Shown: positions 47,316 to 57,600 of the stretch, in pieces
Layout: each line of letters begins with the position of its first letter
How positions within the stretch are numbered: position 1 is the stretch's first letter
DNA from: Macrocystis pyrifera
Lineage: Eukaryota > Sar > Phaeophyceae > Laminariales > Laminariaceae
Reading direction: 5' to 3'
Assembly: GCA_031763025.1 (NCBI GenBank)
Contig: JASSKH010000004.1
Location: forward strand, 2,852,001 to 2,916,000
DNA: 64,000 nt
Notes under the pieces: model-generated
What the model was told of the DNA's origin: nothing
The model's database searches: none
Seen by the model: only the letters and a program-made list of their open reading frames with translations
Program-made: the position numbers and the translations under genes

Positions 47316-47715
47316 ACAGCGACAACGCTGAATGCGTAACAGCGACAATGCTGTATTAGAAACCACGGAAACAGCGACAACACTGTGTGCGGAACAGCGA
47401 CAACGCTGTATGATGAACAGCGACAACGCTGTTGGAGGAACAGCAACGATGCTGTAAGATTAACAGCGACAACGCTGTATGATGAACAGCGACAACGCTG
47501 TTGGAGGAACAGCAACGATGCTGTAAGATTAACAGCGACAACGCTGTATGCGGAACAGCGACAACGCTGTTTGAGGAACAGCAACAATGCTGTAATAAAA
47601 GAGAAGAACAGCGACAACGCTGTATGAGCAACAGCGACAACGCTGTTTGAGGAACAGCAACGATGCTGTAAGAAGAACAGCGACAACACTGTTTGAGAAG
47701 CAGCGACGACGCTGT
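47316..47715. repeat. Tandem array of about 17 palindromic 23-bp units
   Basis: Core unit ACAGCGACAACGCTGT (ACAGCG pairs with CGCTGT around a 4-nt loop) followed by a 7-nt spacer. Every third unit in the centre is a variant, ACAGCAACGATGCTGT, giving a 69-bp higher-order period. In the variant both arms change together, so pairing is kept. The array lies in the LTR element upstream of the integrase region. Confidence 0.9.
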
Positions 47716-50700
47716 ATCAGCGAATATTTCGCTCTACGAGGATTGAGAGGAGCCCTGAATGGTGCGTGGCTAGCCAAACGGTAGAGTCTTTCCCTCAGAC
47801 GCTGTGGGAATATAACTTACGGCCACCACTCCAAGCAAACGTTAATTCTCCACTACGTCAAACGCTCGGTATTATGTATAGGAAAAACAAAAAAAACAAT
47901 ATTCCTTTTTATATGCTGAACGGTAAAGTTGGAAGTCTGAAGAACGATACTCCAACGATTTAGCATACTGAAAATATACATGTCTAATTGTGATATGGAT
48001 GGGTCAGGAGGTTTATGATCAACAATCATCGCAACGTCCTTCTCGATAGAGTACGCTCGCCATTAATAATAAGCGAGTGCGACAACGGTTTCATATCACT
48101 ACATGTATGTACGATACCTGACTCTAGTAATAGTAAGGATCTTGAACACGGAAGCCACCATCAGTAAACGCTTGATGTGGGCAAACGCGTATTTTGCGCG
48201 TTGTCCAGGCTTCGTAATATGTGTCCGGGCAGCAACATCCTTACGTACCGGCGAGTTCAGCGAGCGGTGCGGTTACTTCGGCGAACTTTGACAACGAACC
48301 GCCGTGAGACATTAACCACACATAAAAACAAAACGACAATCTTTGGTGCAAATGGGGTTTGACAGCTTTTCGAGTGCTTGCCACGATTCCCCCAACTGGT
48401 ATACTCATCGAGCAGAATTTACGTGGCCTAAATATACAACCGATTTAGGACCGTCCGCTAATCTCGACGGCTACTAGTTGTTTGCCGAGCCACGAACACT
48501 GTCGTCAAAGATTGAAACTTTCGAGTTGTGGACAAACTCGGGAGTTGCCCACGACAATTAGCACCTCGATAATATGACTCGACGATATTTGTGCATTTTG
48601 TGAAGACTCACAGATCATTCATTACTACGAACACCACACGGTGTAAATGTGTAGGAGAGTGCTTGCCACAAAAATGTGGTAGAAAAGCTGTGATCGGGGG
48701 GAACGACAACGTGCCAGTAAGCGCTCTGTACAACAGTCGCGCTGATGGAACTGGGCACCGCCGAACATAGCAATGTTGTACTCCAGAAAACGGGGGGAGG
48801 GGAATACTGTTCCGGCCGTGACACACTTGCCAAACTCCGCTCGAGACAACGAAAAGAAAACGAGATAATATTTGCGCAGATATCTTAAGTTAGTTGCTGA
48901 CAATTGATCATCAAGAACGTGGAGTCAACAAGTACTTTAGACAACGGTGCTACGATTTCAGCACACACAGCTGCAATTATGCCGGTCGGTGTTATGGATG
49001 ATTCTGCTGCTATGACAGTCTGCACGTGCAGTTGAGCTGGAGACGCTACCGAAACACTTGACGACGAATTTGACAATCTCTGCACCTATACACGTATGTA
49101 CAGGGTAAGATATTCGGAAGATGGATTAGCTATTGATATAGCAACCAAACCATCTATAATTATTGCTAGCCATGTGAAAACGGTGCGAGTTACGATAGCT
49201 CGCTCTTCGCAGAACATCTCATTTTCTGATAGCACTCACAGTTGAAATGACCACATCATGATACTTGTAACGGTTTTACATATATATGTAACGTGCCAAC
49301 GATGGCTCCGCCACAAATCATCATAATTTCGCAAACTTTCGGCATGCTGTACATACTTCAGCACGTGTTTCCATGCGCTGCTGAAAGTGAGACGACTGGT
49401 GCTGTACGGCGAGGAATATCGCCTAATGCAACGGATAGTGACATAATATGCCACGACTTCAAGCGTCCAACGATTTACGGCACGCAACGAAGTGCACATT
49501 GTTGGGCCACGGAGCCTTTATGTCATGCATCCAACGTGTACCGCACAAGCTACATACTTGTACGTACGAGTACTGTTGTACAGGTAAATATGACTGTGAG
49601 TCAGTCTGATAGACTACCTCCTATATTCGGCCAACGACGAGTTTTATACTGCTGTATTAACTCACTGTCGAACGAGTGGTAGTGGTCCCTCAATCCATAC
49701 AGCAGTAGTGTAAGTACTACGTAGTACTCTGTAGTGACAATACGATTGCCAAAATGCGGTGAGATTGCGACATACAATATCGTTCTGCGGTACTGCTTTT
49801 TGGACTGTATGAGGGTTTCTTTGCTCTTTCTGTCGACCAAATCGAACAGGACGGAAATCCGCGAACATATTTATGCGATATGCAATTGAATGGCGCAATT
49901 ATTTCCCAAAGGACCAAAGAAAATCGTAAAAATACGAGACGAAACGGAAAAAATAAAAACATAAATCGACCACCAGGCAGACTGACTGTATGAGTACCAC
50001 GCGTACACGAGTACGTACGAGTACCTGAACGAGAGTCAATTAATAGCGATGGTGCCGAGTACGGAATGCGCCTATCACATCATGCTGTTGCATGGGGACC
50101 GAGTCGAGCTGAATGGTACACACGAATACCATTTATCAAGCAAGACGGCTGCCTGATATTTCGTACTGACCTTGTACGTTCGGTCGCGCATACGCGACAA
50201 GCTCCTCTTCGCGGCATTCCGTTTTATTTTTATTTAGTCGTTTATGTGTGCAACAACCACGAACTCTCCAACTAGCAGAATAAGAGTTGTTTGCTCAACT
50301 TTGGCCAGACAGGTCAACGTACGAAATATGACCTCTGCATGGGATAGAAAAGGGTACAAACAGCTAGACTCCCCACGCAGATCTGCCAAAGAAGTGGCGA
50401 TTACCCGTGCTGCCCCCCCCGTACGAAGGGGAGAGAGCACGTCGGCAGTTGTACTCACGGTGACGAATGCAACCACTGCGCTGCTGCGGCCCAGCGACAG
50501 CACGCGAAACAATGATACGTAACGATTGTACCAACTCTACCTGTGCTTCAAAGTCTTGTGTGTTGTGTTCCCTTGTACGATGCATACAATAAGTGAAAAT
50601 TACGAAATTACCACAACAGAACAACAAGAAGGAACAGAAGAGATTTTACCAGTCCAACGAACCAATGGTATGTACCTGCCTAACGAGGGCAGAGCGCTGT

Positions 50701-51248
50701 TATTGGTGGATGAAACTAGAACGGGGTGTTTCGTCGGTGGTTATACGCAGAACCAGCGCTTATGCTACGTAGCGTTAGCGCTCCAGGTGGGTTCACAGAA
50801 GACTCTGCAGACAAACACCTACCTGAAATCGACAAAACGAAAATATCTACTGGCAGATAGACATAACGAACCGAACGTGTTTGTTTCACTGATACGTACA
50901 GCGGAAGAAACAAACAACAGTAGTATACGATAGATCTACTCGCCACCGAAGGCTTACCAACGCGGCTTGAGCATACCGTATACCAGAAGACGGGTAGAAC
51001 CACGGCCCATAGCGATTGAAGAGCGTTCTTCGCTTGTCAACGATGAGCGTGGCGAAGGGCGCCTTCCATAGATCGCAACGATGAAAGGGGTAGTTTACTC
51101 AGTCTACGAAACACTGACTCGTGTCCTCTCTTTGATTTTTTTCTTTCGTGTTTTTCTTCGTACGATGTGAAGAAAAATACCGAACCTCCTGTGTGTTTTC
51201 ACGAGAAAACAAGAACGGCCACAGGCGCGAGCCTTCGTCGACGCCAAA

Positions 51249-51623
51249 TGTGGGGAGGACCCCCAGATTCGACTCGACATCTGTGGCACTTCCCTTTCTT
51301 AGAGGGTGTAGCGTGTAGGACACGCCAGGTTTTGGTATAGGATCGGTACGGACGATCTCACGAGCAACCATCAACGATGATGGAAGAGGAAGAGAGAGTG
51401 TGTGCGAGGCACGGGCCTTGCATTCCAATCCGCAGTGACTACTTGTCACGGGACAATAATGTCACTGCTGACGACATCTCTGCTGACGACAACAAATAGT
51501 CATGGAATATGGATGACCACAGTCGTACAATAAGATATACGGATATCCACGACCTCGGCGAATGGTGGGACCTCCGCGGGACAATACCCATGCGACGGTC
51601 TGGTCGAGAACCTGGAACCCACA
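51249..51623 (-). repeat. Right LTR (5' LTR of the minus-strand element)
   Basis: Begins TGTGGGGAGGACCCCCAG and ends GAACCTGGAACCCACA. On the minus strand the interior next to it reads TTTGGCGTCGACGAAGG, a possible tRNA primer-binding site, though no specific tRNA was matched. Confidence 0.9.
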
Positions 51624-51642
51624 GTATACATATATTTTTTAA

Positions 51643-51871
51643 AAGAAACTAAGAAAGCACGTCAGCTGTGAGTTCAACCGATCGGCAGATCGGTCGATAC
51701 TCAACTTTGCAAGCTGCGTGAACCGCGCGCGTTTTCCATTATTTCCCTCGCGATTGACTACTGGCCAGAGACTCCCCTGGATGCCACCAGGGTCGACGAG
51801 ACGATAATACTTACAGCTGGTTCGATTTCCAATTGATTTCGGCCTGTACCATTTCGCGCACTGAAACAGCA
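51643..51871. repeat. 229-bp direct repeat, copy 1
   Basis: From AAGAAACTAAGAAAGCACG to TTTCGCGCACTGAAACAGCA. Equal in length to 52811-53039, with about four substitutions. It starts only 20 bp outside the LTR element. Confidence 0.9.
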
Positions 51872-52810
51872 GATCGACACGTGAGGGCCGGGGTACACAA
51901 GACAGTCGAAAGTTGGTTTACAGCAGTTCACACGTGACATACACACCAAGACACCGGTAATTTCTTAGTACTCCCTGTAAATGTTGCAGCAGGTCTTGAC
52001 GTACAAGTACGTGTTTTTGATGAATCTCACTATCGTACATGTCCTTGGCCTCTTCTGCTCTAGATATATGAAAAACACAGCAAGCACACACCTGTAAAAT
52101 AGCAGAAGGTGATCCAACAGCACAGGAGGTGATGTTCGTGTTTTCTGCAGGCAGGCTAGCGAGTGGCGCATTTCGATCCTACAGCTCCTTGTTCCATCTC
52201 AGACGTTCTACCAGGCAATACGATCACGAGAGCTGGATCCCAAAGCTCGCCCTGCACACGATGCCAAGAAGATGGAAACAAAGGCTAAAACTGAACGCGT
52301 GCGTCACTCTACAGCCTCCTGTCGTGTTGATCATTCCGAATCTCAACGAAGTCCGGTCCTTGAATATGGTCCGGATCTTGATTGGAGGATTTTGTAGATC
52401 CTTGCTTGTGCATGAATGTACCCACAGCAGTAAAAGAATGACCAAGAACGTATGATTAGGATTATTTGGCATGTTGTATCTGGATTTTCATATCGCAGCA
52501 GTACCAAGCTACGGATCCTGCTATTGGTACATCGTTCATACCGGTATATCACGTACTGCATAGTAGTTGGTCATAAAACACCGAATTCTTGAAAGCAACT
52601 ACAAGGAAGCCCGATACATACATGTATCTGCCCAGAGCAGAAATGATTAACCCTCGTGGTTCGTGTCTCCTCCGGCGCTACTTGAGCCCCCGGAAGGTCG
52701 AAAATTGACAATGGGGAGCACTGCAGTGACCATTGCCCTCCACTTTAAATTTAATTAAGAGTCGCTCGAGCTACCGCTTGGGGCCGTCTTCGAGAGCTTG
52801 ATGATTTTAT

Positions 52811-53039
52811 AAGAAACTAAGAAAGCACGTCAGCTGTGAGTTCAACCGATCAGCAGATCGGTCGATACTCAACTTTGCAAGCTGCGTGAACCGCGCGCGT
52901 TTCCCATTATTTCCCTAGCGATTGACTACTGGCCAGAGACTCCCCTGGATGCCACCAGGGTCGACGAGACGATAATACTTACAGCTGGTTCGATTTCCAA
53001 TTGATTTCGGCCAGTACCATTTCGCGCACTGAAACAGCA
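52811..53039. repeat. 229-bp direct repeat, copy 2
   Basis: Same orientation as copy 1 and about 1.17 kb away, roughly 98% identical by eye. No coding frame is shared with known families. The ends lack TG at the start, so these are not obvious LTRs. Confidence 0.9.
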
Positions 53040-53048
53040 TATTATAAA

Positions 53049-53122
53049 TTTTGAAATACGTCACCTGTACGAAGATCGAGTGATTAAATAGTTAGTTGAT
53101 ACTCAACTTTGCAAGCTGCGTA
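53049..53122. repeat. Diverged third partial copy of the 229-bp repeat
   Basis: Follows copy 2 directly. It preserves GATACTCAACTTTGCAAGCT GCGT exactly and aligns loosely upstream (TTGAAATACGTCACCTG against AGAAAGCACGTCAGCTG). Confidence 0.65.
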
Positions 53123-53334
53123 ATTATTGTCCCCGAATCCTGCAGTGACGGTTTCAGAATCTATCTGTTGTTGTTGTAATCGTCACGTTTTCGGGAAATT
53201 TACCCCTCTGCCAGGATTCAGAACCTGTAATCGTCACGTTTTACCGACAATTTACCCCTCTGCCAAGTATACCAGTCGTATCATACGATCCTTCTGTGAT
53301 ACGTACAGCAGTACAGCTGACGCGAGCTTCGGGT

Positions 53335-53755
53335 GTTGTTTGTCTTTTCTGGCAACCGAATCTATCAGCAGAAAACGTTTGTGGCTTCTCGTCTTGGGCC
53401 ATTGGTCTTTTTCGGATGCACACGACAAGCGATATGTTCCACTTATTTTACTTGTATTTTCGGGCAACCGAACTAAGAAGGCTTGCATTGAAGAAACATC
53501 CGCGAATCTGCACAAAACGTTTGTTGTGGCTTCCCGTCTTGGGGCAGATACAGTCGAGATTAGACACAAGCAGTCGAGATTTCTTGTTGGTCGTACAACT
53601 CAATTTTTAAGTCAAAAACACCGCTAAGGATCCTAGCTCATAGAGTGCTTGTCGTTTTTGGCAACCGAACTATGGGTACTTGTTTCGAAGAAACATCCCG
53701 GAATTCGCAGAAAACGTTTGCGGCTTCCCCGTCATGGGCCATAGGATGCACAAGT
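53335..53755. repeat. Three irregular tandem copies of a ~100-bp segment
   Basis: Three blocks share GGCAACCGAA, GAAGAAACATCC, CAGAAAACGTTTG and GGCTTC-CGTC-TGGGCCAT in the same order, near 53340-53415, 53455-53560 and 53645-53755. The open frames across them are mutually shifted, so this looks like non-coding repeat. Confidence 0.7.
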
Positions 53756-54472
53756 AAGTGGTATTTTCGGCCTTTTTACTACTATTTTTTCCAGCCGACC
53801 AGACAGGCATGTATGGGCAGCATGATGGTCTTCAACGTCGATCCCCGATGACTCACAAAGACCCCCGAAACTTAGAAGGAAGCATGGAGTCAACAGCAAA
53901 AGAAAGCCTGCTCCACTGCTACTGCTCTTTCTGCGCTTCTTTGGAGTTGTGGTGTGGTGGACTACTACACAGCAGTATATGCTTCAGATATCTTGACGAC
54001 AAACTCCTTCTACTCGTACGTAGCAGCAAATAATATGCATGGTGCAGACAACAGCAGTGGTTACTTGATGATATGGCCTCTCGTGGCCGCAATGCAGTTC
54101 GTACGTGTTTTTTGGCCTTCAAGGGAAGATTAAGATTCCAATAATGAATTTACCGTACCACTAAACACGTTACGTACTGTAAGAATTTGACCAATATATA
54201 TAATTCTACAGCGCCCACACACTCCTACAATATGACATGCACACAACTTGTATTTGATTTGCGTTATAGAGGCAAATAAATTCCGGCACGCACATAAATG
54301 CGCATAAAATGCTGATGCTGTGGGACAGCTCTTACGAATAATATATACGCCGTCGACTTTGACAACACAGCCGCAGAAGATATACCCCCGCCTCGCCTCC
54401 TCCCTTCCCCGTCGAACAGGACTGGGCGTAAACAAAAGCACAACATACGTGAGGACTGCCGTAAGTCGCGCG

Positions 54473-54648
54473 ATGACGTTGTCCAAGGTAAAGCTCTGGT
54501 GGGTGCGCTGGGCGCGCTTTCTGTTGCCGGTGTCATGGGCCAATCATCTTGCGTTCAGCTCAATGCCACGGACTTTTCATCTTGTCCGTGCGAAGATGCT
54601 ACCTTGACGTTCACTCTGGAAGGAGAGACGACGGTAGCGGCTAATACG
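54473..54648 (+). pseudogene. Gene 2 exon 1 with frame shift and lost donor
   Basis: ATGACGTTGTCCAAGGT is identical to the gene 1 start. The exon is 176 nt against 174 in gene 1, and the extra 2 nt fall between about 54490 and 54500. From the ATG the frame stops at 54605-54607. The frame matching gene 1 reads GALGALSVAGVMGQSSCVQL and LTFTLEGETTVAANT. The position aligned with the GT donor of gene 1 is AT; new GTGAGT sites occur 4 and 10 nt further on but do not restore phase 0 with the VWA exon. Confidence 0.75.
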
Positions 54649-57600
54649 ATGAGTGAGTGTGAGTGCATGATGAGTGAATGACTAGACTAAGTGATTTTTA
54701 GCACGATAGGATTGGTTCTGAATAATTTCCGCTTGACTCCCCACATCATATAATAGCTACTGTGGTACTGTTGTACCTGGCTACATTCTGGGTACCCCGC
54801 CGCCGCTGTACCCTGTTGTGCGATTCAGTTTATCTTTAGCAGCGCTCCCTCACAGCACGTATACGAATACATGCATGATGTACAAGTATATACTTCGGGC
54901 GACGTGCTAACGCCAACAAATCATCTTGACACTGTTTGCGCTTGCATTCGCTGGCCTGCTCACTTAAGGTCGGCCTCATTTTCGACCTTACACACAACCC
55001 AGTACGTATCCATGCACACCTCGGACAAATATTCGATTCCCGCTTGAAAAATGTGATCCAGAGAGTTTAGGAAACTTACAATCCTCACCTGTATGAGTCA
55101 ACCTCATGTTGCCGGGTGGCAGCCGTACGACATACAACCTGCGTGGTCTGACCACGTATTTCATAGGGTTTGATCTGCACTTTTGACAAACCCTGCACAA
55201 CGTCTCACAACAGCCAGGTAGGATGTAAATACTACGAGGTATTGGCCCTACAGTGCAGTACGTAGTACCACACCCCGAGCATAACGAATTCAAGAAAAAC
55301 GGACATTTGCGTCGGCGAGCGACAAACAAAGGTGGTTGCAGGCTGCCAGCAATAAATCGACCGGTGGGACAACCCACAGTCACGGCAGACCGAACGGTGC
55401 GAACGAATCGTACAAACAGTAGTACTACCAGCGGCGTATTATGGAGGAGCTCTATTAATAGAGTGCAGATACATCGTGCTCGTCAAATTTGTCCACGTTG
55501 CTGGGTCGGAGCCCCTAACGAGCGCACTCCGTTCAGAAATCATGACGCAATTGTTGGTTTTGTCTATCGATGTCTGTCGAGGACTCGGAATCTCGCCGCT
55601 TCGAACCAAAGATCGGCCTGAGTTTTTCTCAAGCCGATCTTGGCCCAACATCGGCCCCAGATTTGCTTTTTTCAAGTTTTTCCAAAAGTTGGCAACTTTG
55701 TTTTTTTCTAAACGTGCCCACAGGAGGCGTGTTCTATTTTTTTTTGGCGGGTATCTTTTTAAGATTCAAACTTTTTATTGATACTTCGCTTTCCCATTTT
55801 TTTTTTTTTAATCATCACTTTTACTTCCCAGGTATTACCCTCAGCGATCTTCTGGACAAGCCGTGGTCACATGTGTCGTCCTTTCTCCCCCCCGGCACGT
55901 GCCTTTATTTTTTGTCGCGCATATGGTTCAGCATTCCCACTGCTCGTCGATTTTCATCGAATGTACAGCTAACTCACGCTCTCTCGCTTTCCGCTGATCA
56001 ATAATGTGAAAGAAAAAGTCCCTACGAGCATGCACTCAGAGACAATCGAACCCAAGAAATTGATCTTGATAGGCTCGCGGACCACCTACCAAGTCACCGG
56101 GGACGCCGGTTTGGCATAGGTTAATAAGTCATAAATTACAAAGAGAATAGAGAGAAAAATGAACAATTCAAGGAAGAAAGGAAAAGAAACACACAAGAGA
56201 GAATGCGTAGATTTTTTGCAGATTGCAGGCTCGCGAGCCGCGCTGGGGGTGTAGAACAGAGACCAGAACCAAATCAAACAAACACATTGACTCCGCTGCC
56301 AAGAACACCAGACAGAGACACAATGTACCTACAGTATCTACATATATAGACGAGAAACGAAAAGGAAGACGACGAAGTAAACCAAAAAAGAAAAACCCAC
56401 AGCAAAAAGCCAAAAGAACGAGATGCAGAGACATGAAGAGGGGCAAAGGGGAAAAAAGGAAAGACGGAAAAAGAGAAGGAAACAAAGGAAAAAACGGACA
56501 ACAAGGGGCGGGACTGTTAGACAAGTGACAGGCAGGCACTGGTACTATTACGGGGGTCCATAGTTAACGGGACCAAATTTTGTTAGTAAAAATTGGTAAA
56601 TATATAGGTTTTTATGTATACCATAGGTCCTATTAACTATGTACCTCCGTAATAGCCCGCGTGGTACTATACTAGTTACTTTGGTCCTAAAAAAAGGAGC
56701 GCATCATGACGATGATGGCCATACCCAGGCGTCAGCCTGTTGGGCGCATATCACCTCCCCCGCCTCCCTTCCTCCCCCCCCCCCCCCCCCCCCCCCCCCT
56801 CCCCCCTGCGGTTGTAATGAATTTCCTCTCATAGAATACCTGGTAGCTTATACTTAACACCGCTGATGTGAATGAACGCGAATGTCGGACGCGGTAGGTT
56901 CGTAAATATGCAATGGTCAATCTACTGCGCTCGATGATCGACTGCGTATTAGGTTGGTGATCCCTTGATTTAAACGGTTGAGGCTGGACGACATGCACAG
57001 CAGCAGAGCCTACTCCATGCATTTAAAAAGTAGAAAATTATTAGAGCTATACCGCTGGTAGTTCATACGATAGTGCTGCTGCTGTCGTCTGTAAGCACCT
57101 GTTTACGTTTGCTGTTGCACGTACAGTGGACAGAACCATCAGCACAGGTCATGTCTAATGCGCTCGATGAACTTCTGACTCCTGAATTAGTGTTAAATCT
57201 TGATTAAACGTGATCGCGCTTTGGGGCTGGATGGCTAGTGACCACTTCGGGACCAATATTACATAATAGCAGTAACATGTGCTATTCTACGGTGCGTAAT
57301 ACTACTATAGGGTATACGAAGATCCACCCCACTGCCAATAGTCTAAGCAGGTGTAGAAATCGAACTTTTCCCCAGCACCATATACACGTTTTTCTGCAGA
57401 TGAGAACCTTAGTTTCAACACCTCTGTCAACACCCCAAACACGTCCGAAACGCTCTCATCCTGCGAAGGTAATTCTGTATCATTGTTTCTATGTTGAATG
57501 CTTGACCCTTTACGATCAATGAAACAGAAGCGTTTCATATATTACATTTGCATTGAGGTGCTTTGTTCAGCAGCCGTATATTTGAGAGGATTTTGAGAGC

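Larger units (their letters stand above)
42983..51623 (-). mobile_element. Ty3/gypsy-type LTR retrotransposon, broken (fossil)
   Basis: An ~8.6-kb element bounded by direct LTRs of about 371 and 375 bp that start TGTGGG and end CCCACA. Orientation is minus: the integrase segment reads minus, and a purine run (GGGGGGCGA on the minus strand) lies just inside the left LTR, where the polypurine tract of a minus-strand element belongs. The LTRs differ at about 11 of 370 positions (~3%), so insertion was fairly recent on the scale of this window. No exact target-site duplication is visible. Only the integrase region is recognisable; gag, protease and reverse transcriptase were not found, and the element carries multiple breaks. 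Two palindromic tandem arrays lie inside it. Confidence 0.75.

Noticed and set aside
47316-47715. CRISPR-like pattern: short palindromic repeats with regular spacing
   Set aside because: The 7-nt spacers are themselves repeated, there are no cas genes, and the context is a eukaryotic LTR element. It is a tandem array.
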